From Hyphomicrobium sp. NDB2Meth4 (GTDB lineage: Bacteria; Pseudomonadota; Alphaproteobacteria; Rhizobiales; Hyphomicrobiaceae), in assembly GCF_900117445.1 (NCBI RefSeq), contig NZ_FPEJ01000013.1:620001-684000 (forward strand): a stretch of DNA of 64,000 nucleotides. Reading direction: 5' to 3'. The notes beneath the pieces were generated by a model. That model was given only the letters and a program-made list of their open reading frames with translations, did not search any database and was not told where the DNA came from. Below are positions 38,841 to 50,025 of the stretch, piece by piece. Position numbers and translations under genes: made by a program. How positions within the stretch are numbered: the stretch's first letter is position 1; the number at the start of each line of letters is the position of its first letter.

Positions 38841-41141
38841 ATGCCGGCAGTGCTCATCGCACCGCAGCGAGGCCATAACTTGGAAGAAGGGGCCTCCGCC
38901 CTCAATCCGAGCGACCGCGCCTTTTGGATCGGACTGGTGCTGGTCCTGCTGTCGCTCGTCTCGGCGTTCGCGACCTATCTCATCCTGACCGGTCTGACGC
39001 CGATCCCGCCGCGAAACGAGGTGGTGCTGGGCGTGCTCGCCCTGAACATCGTCCTCATCGTCACGATGATCGCGCTCCTCACCTGGCAGGTGCTGGGGCT
39101 CGCCAGGGCATGGCGCAAACGCACGCCGGGCGCCCGGCTGCACATCCGCATCGTCGGTCTGTTCTCGATCATTGCTGCGCTGCCGACCATCCTGCTCGCG
39201 GTCGGCGCCACGGTCACCTTCGCCCGCTCGCTGGACGGCTGGTTCGCCACGTCTACGCGCGCCATCGTGCTGTCATCGCGCGATGTCGCCAACGCCTACC
39301 TCGACGAGCACGGTCAGGTGATCCGCACCGACATCGTCAACATGGCGCGTGACCTCGACATGGCCGCCGGCTCCATAGCTGGCGACCCCATGCGGCTTCA
39401 GCGCTTGGTGATGGTCCAGGCAGGTCTGCGCGATCTGCCCGCGGCCTACATCGTCAATAGCGAGGGCCAGCCAGTCGTCGAAACCAGTGCCGACGATCGC
39501 CTGCCCTACATCAGCCCAACGCGAAGTGCTTTGGAGCAGGCCGCTTCCGGGCAAGTGGCCCTGATGATGCCCAACGCGCACAATTACCGCGTCGGCGCCG
39601 TCACCAAGCTGGAGCGTTACCCCGGCATGTATCTCTACGTCGCCCGTGGTGTCAGCCCGCAGGTGACGGAGCATCTCCGCCTTACCGCCCAGAACGTCGA
39701 CGAGTTCAACCGCCTGCGCAAAGCGCGCGGCGGGCTCAAGGTGGCGCACGGGCTCATGTACTTGATGATCTCGATGACGGCCGTGCTCGCCGCCATCTGG
39801 GTCGGTCTATGGTTCGCCGGACGCTTCGTTGCTCCGATCCGTCGCCTCATCGGTGCGGCTCAGGAGGTCTCGACAGGCAATCTCGATATCGAGCTGCCCG
39901 AGAAGCGCGGCGAGGGCGATCTGCGGCGCCTGTCGCAGACCTTCAACACCATGACGCGGGAGTTGAAGAACCAGCACGACGCGCTCGTCACTGCCAACGA
40001 GCAGCTAATGGAGCGCCGCCACTTCATGGAGGCCGTGCTGTCGGGCGTGTCGGCCGGTGTCATCGGTCTCGACAGCCAGGATCGCATCACGCTCGTCAGC
40101 CGCGCCGCCACCAAGCTGCTCGGCATCGAGGATGCCGACCTCGTGGGCAAGAAGTTGCGCGAGGCAATCCCCGCCTTCAGCGGCGTCCTCGACCATGCTG
40201 GCGAGCACACGCTAAAGCAGCGCTCGCAGGAAGAGATCACGCTCGATGTCGGCGGCGAGGAGCGCACGTTCGCTGTGATGGTCACGCGCGAGCGCGCCAG
40301 TGGCGGCGATGTCGGCTCGGTCGTCACCTTCGACGACGTGACCGATCTTGTTTCGGCCCAGCGCACGGCGGCCTGGGCGGACGTTGCCCGTCGCATCGCC
40401 CATGAGATCAAGAACCCGCTGACGCCGATCCAGCTTTCAGCCGAGCGTCTGCGTCGCAAGTACGCCAAGAGCATCACGCACGATCGCGAAACCTTCGACC
40501 GCCTCACTATGACGATCGAACGTCAGGTGACCGACCTCAAGACCATGGTCGACGAGTTCGCCGAGTTCGCGCGCATGCCCAAGCCAGAGATGGCGTCGAG
40601 CGACCTGCGCCATGCCGTGCAGGAGCCCGTCGTCCTGTTCCGCGAAGGCCATCCCGAAATCAGCTACGACCTGCGCATACCCGAAAAGCCGCTGCTGATG
40701 TCGATCGATCGGCGCCTCATCACCCGCGCCATCACGAACCTCGTCAAGAACGCCAGCGAGGCCGTGGAAGCCGCGCGCGAAACCGCCCAGCAGGAAGACC
40801 CGGAGTGGAAGGGCTGGATCGAAACCATCATCACGCCGCAGTCCGACCGCGTTACCATCGAAGTCATCGACAACGGCATCGGCTTGCCCAAGCAGAACCG
40901 CGCTCGCCTGCTTGAGCCTTATGTCACCACCAAAGGCCACAAGGGCACCGGGCTTGGCCTTGCCATGGTGCAGAAGATCACCGAGCAGCACGGCGGCACA
41001 CTCGCGCTTGAAGACGCCCCCGTGGTTCCCGGCCGCCCGCACGGCGCACTCGTCCGCATCACGCTGCCGCTGGTCTTTGGACATGGACCAGCGCGCCCCG
41101 CCACTCCCCCATCCTCAACAGAACAAGCTGCGGCCCACTAG
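38841..41141 (+). CDS. ntrY: Nitrogen regulation sensor histidine kinase NtrY
   Basis: NtrY is the membrane sensor partner of NtrX, which in alphaproteobacteria affects nitrogen use, cell envelope and redox response. The 766-residue protein has membrane segments near 30-55, 70-90, 105-130 and 300-325 with a periplasmic loop in between. A HAMP domain, a PAS domain (about 395-500), the H-box [20 protein letters not shown], and ATP-binding boxes in LVKNASEAVE, EVIDNGIGLP and KGTGLGLAMV follow. It lies 185 bases after ntrC. Confidence 0.95.
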   Translation: MPAVLIAPQRGHNLEEGASALNPSDRAFWIGLVLVLLSLVSAFATYLILTGLTPIPPRNEVVLGVLALNIVLIVTMIALLTWQVLGLARAWRKRTPGARLHIRIVGLFSIIAALPTILLAVGATVTFARSLDGWFATSTRAIVLSSRDVANAYLDEHGQVIRTDIVNMARDLDMAAGSIAGDPMRLQRLVMVQAGLRDLPAAYIVNSEGQPVVETSADDRLPYISPTRSALEQAASGQVALMMPNAHNYRVGAVTKLERYPGMYLYVARGVSPQVTEHLRLTAQNVDEFNRLRKARGGLKVAHGLMYLMISMTAVLAAIWVGLWFAGRFVAPIRRLIGAAQEVSTGNLDIELPEKRGEGDLRRLSQTFNTMTRELKNQHDALVTANEQLMERRHFMEAVLSGVSAGVIGLDSQDRITLVSRAATKLLGIEDADLVGKKLREAIPAFSGVLDHAGEHTLKQRSQEEITLDVGGEERTFAVMVTRERASGGDVGSVVTFDDVTDLVSAQRTAAWADVARRIAHEIKNPLTPIQLSAERLRRKYAKSITHDRETFDRLTMTIERQVTDLKTMVDEFAEFARMPKPEMASSDLRHAVQEPVVLFREGHPEISYDLRIPEKPLLMSIDRRLITRAITNLVKNASEAVEAARETAQQEDPEWKGWIETIITPQSDRVTIEVIDNGIGLPKQNRARLLEPYVTTKGHKGTGLGLAMVQKITEQHGGTLALEDAPVVPGRPHGALVRITLPLVFGHGPARPATPPSSTEQAAAH

Positions 41142-41173
41142 GCCCGCGACATCGACCGAAGGAGTTTTGAAAG

Positions 41174-42574
<1,401 letters not shown>

Positions 42575-42678
42575 TGGCCTGACGTGGGTGAAGTCGTAAG
42601 CCTGCAAAGCCGGACGATGGCGACCCGAACGATCGACGAGCTTGCAACTTCACGATTTCACGCACTGACGGACATCCA

Positions 42679-43542
42679 ATGACCCGCATTGTCTACGTGA
42701 ACGGCCGTTACGTGCCGTATGCCGACGCCGCCGTTCACGTGGAAGACCGCGGCTTCCAATTCGCCGACGCCATCTACGAGGTTTGCGAGGTGAGGGACGG
42801 GAGCCTCATCGACGAAGCGCGCCACATGGCCCGCCTCGAGAGATCGCTGGCCGAGCTGCAGATCCGCCGCCCCATGACCGCCGCGGCGCTGGGCCACGTC
42901 ATGCGCCAGGTCATCCGCCGCAACCGCGTGCGCGATGGCCTCGTCTACCTCCAGGTTAGCCGTGGTGCCGCCCCCAGAGACTTCTCCTTCCCTGGTCCCG
43001 ACGTCCCTCCGACCGTCGTCTGCCTGGCACAATCGATTTCGGCCGCTCACCGCGATCTGAAGGCCCTGTCGGGAATAGCCGTCAAATCGATGCCCGATAT
43101 CCGTTGGCAGCGGCGCGACATCAAGACGGTGATGCTGCTGCCTGCCTGCCTCGCCAAGGAAGCCGCCCGCAAAGACGGGGCCCGCGAGGCCTGGTTCGTG
43201 GACGCCGAGGGCTTCGTCACCGAGGGGGCCTCCAGCAACGCCTGGATCATCGACCAGGGCGGGGCCGTCATCACACGGCAATTGGGGCTTGATATCCTCC
43301 CCGGCGTCACTCGCGCGACCTTGCTTGATGTCCTTGCCGAGGAGAAGATGCAACTCATCGAGCGACCGTTCCTGCTCTCGGAAGCCTACGCCGCCCGCGA
43401 GGCCTTCATCACCTCTGCGACCCAGACGGTGATGCCGGTCGTTCGCATCGATGGGCGTCCTGTGGGCGACGGCAGACCCGGGCCGGTGGCGGCGAAACTA
43501 CGCCAGAAATTTCACCATTTTGCCGCCATTTCGAGCGCTTGA
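42679..43542 (+). CDS. D-amino acid aminotransferase-like PLP fold IV enzyme
   Basis: The 287-residue protein is a class IV aminotransferase. VYVNGRYVPYADAAVHVEDRGFQFADAIYEV is the N-terminal family pattern, the PLP lysine is in RRDIKTVMLLPACLAKEAA, and VTEGASSNAWII and the GVTRATLLDV segments follow. The opening matches bacterial D-alanine aminotransferases (Dat), which make D-Glu and D-Ala, but branched-chain or 4-amino-4-deoxychorismate enzymes share the fold. A dat gene between ntrX and hfq is the usual order in Hyphomicrobiales. Confidence 0.9.
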   Translation: MTRIVYVNGRYVPYADAAVHVEDRGFQFADAIYEVCEVRDGSLIDEARHMARLERSLAELQIRRPMTAAALGHVMRQVIRRNRVRDGLVYLQVSRGAAPRDFSFPGPDVPPTVVCLAQSISAAHRDLKALSGIAVKSMPDIRWQRRDIKTVMLLPACLAKEAARKDGAREAWFVDAEGFVTEGASSNAWIIDQGGAVITRQLGLDILPGVTRATLLDVLAEEKMQLIERPFLLSEAYAAREAFITSATQTVMPVVRIDGRPVGDGRPGPVAAKLRQKFHHFAAISSA

Positions 43543-43683
43543 GACAGCTTCTCTTTGATGACGAACTTGGTATACCTTTTAGTGTGCAGTGCGGCATAAT
43601 GTTATTATATCACAGCCACTGCGCGCCGCTCACCGGAGCGGCCTCACTACCCCAGCAGACCTAAGAACAGGCGGACAACAAAA

Positions 43684-43929
43684 ATGGGCGCAGATCGAGT
43701 TCAGAATCTTCAGGACACGTTCCTGAACCACGTGCGCAAGAACAAGACGCCTCTGACGATTTTTCTCATCAATGGCGTCAAGCTCCAAGGGATCGTGAGC
43801 TGGTTCGACAATTTCTGCGTGCTTCTGCGACGGGACGGTCACTCGCAGCTCGTGTATAAGCATGCGATATCGACCATCATGCCCGGCCAACCGGTCCACC
43901 TCATGGAGACCGAAACGACCGAGGCCTAA
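43684..43929 (+). CDS. hfq: RNA chaperone Hfq
   Basis: Hfq is a hexameric ring that pairs small RNAs with mRNAs. The 81-residue protein has Sm1 ([27 protein letters not shown]), with the proximal-face Gln and Phe residues, and Sm2 with the diagnostic [11 protein letters not shown] short acidic tail follows, as usual in alphaproteobacteria. The upstream 140 bases include an AT-rich patch (43565-43612) that likely holds the promoter. hflX follows 86 bases downstream. Confidence 0.97.
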   Translation: MGADRVQNLQDTFLNHVRKNKTPLTIFLINGVKLQGIVSWFDNFCVLLRRDGHSQLVYKHAISTIMPGQPVHLMETETTEA

Positions 43930-44015
43930 AATCTCGGACGACGGCAATCGACGAACGCGTAGACATTGCAGAGCAGATCGAAGGCGAGGCGCGCGCGATA
44001 GGTGCGCGCACTCTC

Positions 44016-45344
44016 GTGCTTGTGCCGGATTTCAAACGCGCCACCCGCCCCCCGCGCGTTGAAGCAGGTGCGCCGAGCCGCACCGCACCGCTGCATTCCC
44101 CCCATGACCGGCTTCAGGAAGCCATCGGGCTTTCCGAGGCGATCGACCTCGACGTCCGCGACAGCATGCTCGTACCGGTGGCGACGCCGCGGCCCGCTAC
44201 GCTGTTCGGCACCGGCAAGGTGGAAAGCCTCAAGGCGATGATCGCCGCGCATGAGATCGCGCTGGTCATCATCGACCATCCGGTCTCGCCGATTCAGCAG
44301 CGCAACCTGGAACGCGCCTGGAACACCAAGGTGCTCGACCGCACCGGGCTCATCCTCGAAATCTTCGGCCGCCGTGCGCGCACCAGGGAAGGACGCCTGC
44401 AGGTCGAGCTTGCGCACCTCTCCTACCAGAAGAGCCGCCTGGTCCGCACTTGGACTCACTTGGAGCGCCAGCGCGGCGGCTACGGCTTCCTGGGCGGCCC
44501 GGGCGAAGCACAGATCGAGCTCGACCGCCGCATGATCGACGAACGCATCATGGCCATCCGCAAGGAGCTCGAGGTCGTAGTGCGCACGCGCGAGCTGCAT
44601 CGGCAGGGACGCCGCCGCGTGCCTTATCCAGTCGTCGCCATCGTCGGATACACCAACGCCGGCAAGTCGACTCTGTTCAACCGCATCACCGGCGCCGACG
44701 TTTTCGCCAAGCACCAGCTGTTCGCCACGCTCGACCCTACGATGCGCGAGGTTCGCCTCAAGAGCGGCCGCCGCATCATCCTGTCCGACACCGTCGGTTT
44801 CATCTCCGATCTTCCTACGATGCTGGTGGCCGCCTTCCGCGCAACGCTCGAAGAGGTGATCGAGGCCGACCTCATCCTGCACGTGCGCGATATCTCCCAC
44901 GAGGAGACCGACAGCCAGGCGCACGACGTCGAGCAAGTCCTCGCGGACCTCGGCATCGACACGCTGGCAGCCGACGCGCCGATCCTCGAAGTGTGGAACA
45001 AGGTCGACCTTCTCTCCGCCATAACCCGCGAAGAGGCGATTAGCGCCGCCCGCTTTGCCGAGCGCCGTCCCGTGCTCGTATCCGCTGTGTCTGGCGAGGG
45101 CATCGACCGGCTGCTCGACGAGATCGACAAGCGTCTCGGGCGCAGCGACAGCGTCGTCGAGATGCTGATCCCCGCGCACGGCGGCCGCCTCGTCAACTGG
45201 CTCTACGAGGAAGCCGACGTCATCGAGCGCGAGCCGCTCGACAGTGGCGAGACGCGCGCCCGGGTTAGGGTCGCGGCTGAGAAGAAGGAGCGTCTGCTGG
45301 CCCAGGCGCGCCAGGCTGGCGCCATCATCGAAGCTTCCACCTGA
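44016..45344 (+). CDS. hflX: Ribosome-associated GTPase HflX
   Basis: HflX is a GTPase that splits and rescues stalled ribosomes. The 442-residue protein has the HflX domain (about 40-190: GTGKVESLKAMI, DHPVSPIQQRNLERAW, EGRLQVELAHLSYQKSRL, GGPGEAQIELDRR) and a G domain with GYTNAGKST, FATLDPTMR, DTVGFISDLP and NKVD. The first ATG/GTG/TTG is GTG 44016, yet the frame is open for a further ~150 bases upstream and reads plausibly, so the start is uncertain. hfq-hflX is the classical pair. Confidence 0.94.
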   Translation: MLVPDFKRATRPPRVEAGAPSRTAPLHSPHDRLQEAIGLSEAIDLDVRDSMLVPVATPRPATLFGTGKVESLKAMIAAHEIALVIIDHPVSPIQQRNLERAWNTKVLDRTGLILEIFGRRARTREGRLQVELAHLSYQKSRLVRTWTHLERQRGGYGFLGGPGEAQIELDRRMIDERIMAIRKELEVVVRTRELHRQGRRRVPYPVVAIVGYTNAGKSTLFNRITGADVFAKHQLFATLDPTMREVRLKSGRRIILSDTVGFISDLPTMLVAAFRATLEEVIEADLILHVRDISHEETDSQAHDVEQVLADLGIDTLAADAPILEVWNKVDLLSAITREEAISAARFAERRPVLVSAVSGEGIDRLLDEIDKRLGRSDSVVEMLIPAHGGRLVNWLYEEADVIEREPLDSGETRARVRVAAEKKERLLAQARQAGAIIEAST

Positions 45345-45485
45345 TCCCCAGGCTAGCCCCCAATCCCAATGTGACGCTGCGCGAAACCGGAGGGAAGCCA
45401 TAGGCGGCACAAAAGCGCCCGCTTGCTAGGGGACATTGATCCCAACTGCTTACCGTGCGGTCTGTAACCGCCGCGGGAGGCACCA

Positions 45486-46004
45486 ATGTCTGGAAGTGAT
45501 CGCAACCTCATCACACCCAAGGATCCGATGACGCCGCAGGATCAGGATTTCATGCGCCTCGCTCTGCAGCACATGCGCGAGGCGGGCGTCGTGACGAAGT
45601 CCGGAGGCCCGTTTGGCGCCGTCATTGTGCTCGATGGCAAGGTCCTCGCCGTCGCCGGCAACAGCGTCATGAGCGACAGCGATCCCACCGCGCATGCCGA
45701 GGTCAACGCGATCCGCGAAGCCTGCCGCAAGATCGGCAACCCGCACATCGACGGGGCCGTCATGTATTCGAGCTGCGAGCCGTGCCCGATGTGCTACGCA
45801 ACCGCCTATTGGGCGCGCGTCTCCAAGATCTTCTATGCAGCCGGGTATCCTGACTACGCCGACCTCTTCGATGACGCCAATATTGCCGGAGATCTCCTGC
45901 TCCCTTACGGTCAGCGGCAGGTCGTGATGCAGCAGATCATGCAGCCCGAAGCGCAGAAGGTTTGGGCGGAATTCCGCACGGTCCCCGATGGCGCTCGCTA
46001 CTAG
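45486..46004 (+). CDS. Nucleoside/guanine deaminase (CDA-fold)
   Basis: The 172-residue protein has the zinc deaminase core: HAEVNAI with His70 and Glu72, and SCEPCPMC with Cys100 and Cys103. The SGGPFGAVIV and YPDYADLFDD segments and a C-terminal ending fit guanine deaminase (GuaD-type) more than tRNA adenosine deaminase. It would turn guanine into xanthine. A second in-frame ATG at residue 15 is a possible start. It stands between hflX and the convergent ligase gene, 12 bases from the latter's stop. Confidence 0.85.
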   Translation: MSGSDRNLITPKDPMTPQDQDFMRLALQHMREAGVVTKSGGPFGAVIVLDGKVLAVAGNSVMSDSDPTAHAEVNAIREACRKIGNPHIDGAVMYSSCEPCPMCYATAYWARVSKIFYAAGYPDYADLFDDANIAGDLLLPYGQRQVVMQQIMQPEAQKVWAEFRTVPDGARY

Positions 46005-46016
46005 CGCCGGCGCCGG

Positions 46017-47663
46017 TTAACGCGATGCGGCAGCAACGCCGGCCGCATCGCCCGCACTATCCGTTGGCGCCACCACCAGCTTCTGCACTGTCTCCAGCGT
46101 GTCGGCTTCATCGGCGGGTTTGTCCCAGCGGATACGATGCACGCGCGGAAAGCGCATGGCGAGGCCGGACTTGTGCCGCGTCGACGGAAACACGGCGTCG
46201 AAGGCGATCTCCAGCACCATGGTTTGCTCCACCGCGCGCACCGGGCCGAACTGTTCGGTCGTGTGCGTGCGGATAAAGCGATCGAGCCGCAGCAGCTCTT
46301 CGTCCGTGAAGCCGGAATAGGCTTTGCCCACCGGCACGAGTTCGCGCACGATCTGCCCGTCATCGCCGGCCGTCTCGCGCCAGACACCGAACGTATAGTC
46401 GGAGTAGTACGACGAACGCTTGCCCGAGCCGCGCTGCGCGTACATCAGCACGCAATCGATTGTGAGCGCGGCACGCTTCCACTTCCACCAATGCCCTTTC
46501 GGGCGGCCTGAAAGGTACGGGCTCTCGCGCCGTTTCAGCATCAAGCCTTCGATGCCCGCCTCGCGCGCCCCGTTCCACAAGGCATCGAGCTCAGCGAAGC
46601 TCTCGAACCGCACGATCGCACTGACATCGCTGGCGCGCGGATGATGCCGCGCGTGCCACGCTTCGAGACGTTCGCGCCTGGCATCGAATGAAAGCGCACG
46701 CACGTCCTCACCATCATCGATGAGAATATCATAGAGGCGCACGAACGCGGGATACTCGCGCAGCATTTTCGCCGTCACGGTCTTGCGATTGAGACGCTGC
46801 TGCAAGTCGTTGAACGGCGCGACGATGCCATCGCGCGCCACCAGCAGCTCGCCGTCGACGACGGTGTCGTAGGGCTGAAAGGCCGCCACCACCTCGGGGA
46901 AGCTGCCGGAGATGTCATCGCCCGAGCGCGAGAAGATGCGCACGTCCCCGCCGCCCGCCGCGATCTGCACGCGAACGCCGTCCCACTTCCACTCGGCGAC
47001 GATGTCGCTCGGAGACAGGTTCGCCCAGTCGCCTTCCTCGATCGGATGGGCAAGCATGAGCGGACGGAAAATCGGCTTTCCGGAAACGTCGGGCCGCAGC
47101 GCGCGATGCTCGAGCCACGCGAACAGCTCCGCATATGGGGGCTTCAGCGCATGCCATATCTCTTCGATCTCGGAAAGATCATGTCCACTCATCTGCGCCA
47201 GCGCAGTGCGCGCCAGCCGCGCCGAAACGCCGACGCGCGGCGCCCCGCCAATCAGTTTCAGCAGCGCCCAGCGCCCACGCACATCGAGCCGGTCGAGAAA
47301 GTCGCCCAGAACCGGCGCAACGGCATTGCCCGGAACCATCTCCAACGCAGCGACCACTTCGGCGAGGGTAGGGGAGGGCCGCGTCGCGCGCTTGTCCGGC
47401 CAGAGCAGCGACACCGTTTCAGCCGTATCGCCGACGTAGTCGCGCGACATCTGATACAGCACCGGATCGATGCGGCCCGTCATCAGCTCGGAAATCGCAC
47501 GCCGCAACGGCAGACGCGGAAATAGCCCGTCCGTCAATGCCGCCAGTGCGTATCCTCTGTCGGGATCGGGCGCGCTGCGAAAATACTCGACCAGCAGCGC
47601 CAGCTTGCCGTTACGCGAGGGCGTCGTCGTCAGGCAATCGAGAAGGTTGGCGAACCGCTGCAC
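46017..47663 (-). CDS. ATP-dependent DNA ligase of the ligase/exonuclease DNA-damage module
   Basis: The 548-residue protein has an N-terminal helical DNA-binding domain (to about 200). The nucleotidyltransferase core carries the adenylated Lys226 in EWKWDGVRVQI, with VVDGELLV and EGLMLKRRESPY (motifs III, IV), WKWKRAALTIDCV (motif V), and a C-terminal OB domain. Bacteria also use NAD-dependent LigA; this type acts in repair and is known beside an MBL exonuclease. Start is GTG 47663, directly after the exonuclease stop, so the pair is coupled. Confidence 0.93.
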   Translation of the reverse strand: MQRFANLLDCLTTTPSRNGKLALLVEYFRSAPDPDRGYALAALTDGLFPRLPLRRAISELMTGRIDPVLYQMSRDYVGDTAETVSLLWPDKRATRPSPTLAEVVAALEMVPGNAVAPVLGDFLDRLDVRGRWALLKLIGGAPRVGVSARLARTALAQMSGHDLSEIEEIWHALKPPYAELFAWLEHRALRPDVSGKPIFRPLMLAHPIEEGDWANLSPSDIVAEWKWDGVRVQIAAGGGDVRIFSRSGDDISGSFPEVVAAFQPYDTVVDGELLVARDGIVAPFNDLQQRLNRKTVTAKMLREYPAFVRLYDILIDDGEDVRALSFDARRERLEAWHARHHPRASDVSAIVRFESFAELDALWNGAREAGIEGLMLKRRESPYLSGRPKGHWWKWKRAALTIDCVLMYAQRGSGKRSSYYSDYTFGVWRETAGDDGQIVRELVPVGKAYSGFTDEELLRLDRFIRTHTTEQFGPVRAVEQTMVLEIAFDAVFPSTRHKSGLAMRFPRVHRIRWDKPADEADTLETVQKLVVAPTDSAGDAAGVAAASR

Positions 47664-47665
47664 GG

Positions 47666-48679
47666 CTATTCGTCCTCGTCCTCGAAGCCGACCAGCGACA
47701 GCGCGCGCGCTTTGCGGCCCATAAGGCCGAGCTGATAGACGAGTGCGTCGTCGCGCCCGTGCGTCACCCACACATCCTCAGCGCCCGTCTCGACGATCGT
47801 ATCGAGCAGTTCCGGCCAGTCGGCATGATCCGAAATGACGAGCGGCAACTCGACACCCGATTGGCGAATGCGCCCCTTGATGCGCATCCAGCCAGACGCG
47901 AAGGCGGTCACCGGATCGGGAAAACGGCGCGACCAGCGGTCATCGACCGCCGACGGCGGACACAAAACAAGGGCGCCCTCGAAATCACCGCTCTTCTCCG
48001 TCGTCGCCGGGCGAAGCTCTCCGAGGTTGACCCCGAGCCGCTGATAGAGCGCACACAACTCCACCAGGGCGCCATGCAGGTAAATCGGCGCATCGTAACC
48101 CGCCTCACGTGCAAGCTTGATCACGCGCTGCGTCTTGCCGAGGCCATACGCGCCGACGAGGTGCGCACGCTCCGGCTGTCGCTTCATTGACGCGAGCAGG
48201 CGCGCAACTTCTTGCTCCGCCGGCTCGTGGCGAAACACCGGCAGCGCGAATGTCGCTTCGGTGACGAACACATCGCATGGCACCACCTCGAACGTCGGAC
48301 ACGTCGGATCGCGTGCGCGCTTGTAGTCGCCGGAAATCACCGCACGCTGTCCGTTCCATTCGAGCACCACCTGCGCAGCCCCCAGAATGTGCCCCGCGGG
48401 CATGAGCTTGATGCCGACGCCGTTGAGGCTGCGCTTCTCGCCCAGCGCTTGCGATTCCAGAGTGCCCGCGCACTCCGGTCCCATGCGCACTTTCATGATC
48501 TCGATCGTCTCGCGCGTCGCCAGCACGGCGCCGTGGCCTGACCGGGCATGATCGCTATGCCCATGCGTGATGATTGCGCGGTCCACCGCACGCGATGGAT
48601 CGATGAAGAAGCCGCCGGGCTCGCAATAAAGCCCGCGATCGGTCGGGTAGAGCCACTTGTCGACGCCTGCTGCGCCCAT
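47666..48679 (-). CDS. Ligase-associated metallo-beta-lactamase-fold DNA exonuclease
   Basis: The 337-residue protein has the MBL motif HGHSDHAR (H39, H41, D43, H44) and a beta-CASP-like extension, including a GDYKRARDPTCPTFE segment with a metal ligand. Homologues act as DNA exonucleases in repair of cross-links with the partner ligase. In many bacteria the module also has a Lhr-type helicase and a PdeM endonuclease; neither is next to the pair here. The ligase gene starts 2 bases after this stop. Confidence 0.92.
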   Translation of the reverse strand: MGAAGVDKWLYPTDRGLYCEPGGFFIDPSRAVDRAIITHGHSDHARSGHGAVLATRETIEIMKVRMGPECAGTLESQALGEKRSLNGVGIKLMPAGHILGAAQVVLEWNGQRAVISGDYKRARDPTCPTFEVVPCDVFVTEATFALPVFRHEPAEQEVARLLASMKRQPERAHLVGAYGLGKTQRVIKLAREAGYDAPIYLHGALVELCALYQRLGVNLGELRPATTEKSGDFEGALVLCPPSAVDDRWSRRFPDPVTAFASGWMRIKGRIRQSGVELPLVISDHADWPELLDTIVETGAEDVWVTHGRDDALVYQLGLMGRKARALSLVGFEDEDE

Positions 48680-48947
48680 TCCACGCCTCTCTAGGGACGC
48701 TTTAATGTGGGAGCGCGAACACCATTTGACCAGTCGCTGCCCCGCGCGCTACCCGCCGTGGCCCGCCGCCGCAATCACGGCCGCTTCGCTCACAATGAAG
48801 GCGCGTCCATTTCTGGCGTCGAGCCAGTCGCCTCCCTCATCGAATAAAGTTCAGCCCTTAACCATCTGGTCACGAGGCCGCCAAATTGGTGCGTAATGTG
48901 TCTGCCTGAGGGCACTGGTTTTCGTACCGCATCCAGGAGACTGCGTC

Positions 48948-49301
48948 GTGAACGCATGCAACAGGGCGTTGTCGGCCTTTACGCCGGCGCACGCTTCGAG
49001 ACCCTCTGCGTCTGACCTCGCCATGCCGCTGCAGGTCTACATCATCGAGACCATCGAACGTGAAGCCCGCACGAGGGTCTTCAGACAGATGGCGCTCGTT
49101 GCCTCGCTCGTCCTCGGCATTTTCGTCTGTCAGTCGCCCGTTGGCTTCAGCTCGGCCATCGCCGTGCCGACGCTGCCGGTCAGCGCACAATCCGTCGGTG
49201 CGCGCATTGCGATCCCCGACCGGTCCGCTATTCCCGAAAACATCGGCGTCGAGCGCATGGTGTTCGCGCCCATGCTCCAGCAGCACATCGCCGCGCGCTG
49301 A
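48948..49301 (+). CDS. Hypothetical protein with one membrane segment
   Basis: A 117-residue frame starts at GTG 48948. It has one hydrophobic stretch (about 46-62, MALVASLVLGIFVCQSP), then a stretch rich in proline, valine and isoleucine. No family is recognised. The 268 bases before it hold no other gene. A start at ATG in the PLQVYII segment (residue 26) is also possible. I regard it as a moderately likely gene only. Confidence 0.45.
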   Translation: MNACNRALSAFTPAHASRPSASDLAMPLQVYIIETIEREARTRVFRQMALVASLVLGIFVCQSPVGFSSAIAVPTLPVSAQSVGARIAIPDRSAIPENIGVERMVFAPMLQQHIAAR

Positions 49302-49335
49302 GGCGCCAGTTTCGTAGTCGACCGGTCGCTCGCCG

Positions 49336-49911
49336 TCACGATGCCGACGGCGGCCGGCCTGGCGATCGCGCACGCACGCGGCGGAACACCCACCAGCCGA
49401 CCAGGAAACCTGCCAGACCCAGGGCAGCTAGCAGGCCGATATAGAGCGGCCTGCCGGGGCTAGCCGCCGGCTCTCCTGCTGTAATGCAGGACAAATAGAT
49501 CGTCGATCCGCCGAATGCGCCCCAAAGGATCACCGCCTCGCGCGCGGCATCGCGCACGATCCACACGCGTTCGGTTTCGATGCTGCCCGGCTTCTGCTGC
49601 ACGGAATAGCCGGCCTTCTCATATCCTTCCCGTGTTTTGTCCATGATGACGGGCGGACCGCCGTTGCCGATGCCCCAGCCTAGAAACGCAAACTTGTCCG
49701 TGCAGGTTTTGCCTTGGGCCTTCGCGGTTTGCTCTATGAGCTGCTTCTTGTTGGCGACGTTGTCGCTCATCCAGGTCATGGCACCCGGTGCAACGGCGGC
49801 GCCCGTGCGCCAGTCCGTGTCAGTGGGACGCTCCTCCGCACGCGCAGACGCGGCCCCCAGCATCGCAATCGCGATGAGACCAAGCAAAAAGCGCTGCGCC
49901 AAGCTGCCCAT
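49336..49911 (-). CDS. Secreted or membrane-anchored hypothetical protein
   Basis: The 191-residue protein, starting at ATG 49911 with GGGAAAG upstream, has a signal peptide (about 1-25, IAIAMLGAASARA). An extracytoplasmic part with cysteines (KTCTDKF, YLSCITAG) is followed by a C-terminal membrane segment (about 157-178) and a short basic tail (RRVRARSPGR). This is a type I membrane layout. No family is recognised. Its neighbour is a secreted VWA protein with the same orientation. Confidence 0.65.
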   Translation of the reverse strand: MGSLAQRFLLGLIAIAMLGAASARAEERPTDTDWRTGAAVAPGAMTWMSDNVANKKQLIEQTAKAQGKTCTDKFAFLGWGIGNGGPPVIMDKTREGYEKAGYSVQQKPGSIETERVWIVRDAAREAVILWGAFGGSTIYLSCITAGEPAASPGRPLYIGLLAALGLAGFLVGWWVFRRVRARSPGRPPSAS

Positions 49912-50025
49912 GTGGCTTTCCCATAGAACTGGCCCAAAATGCGGATCGACACCGTGTGTCGCCGCTAGTATCGGCAGGGTTTTGAACGAAAGCCCGATGC
50001 AGCGCCACCACAAACCGGCTTACGG

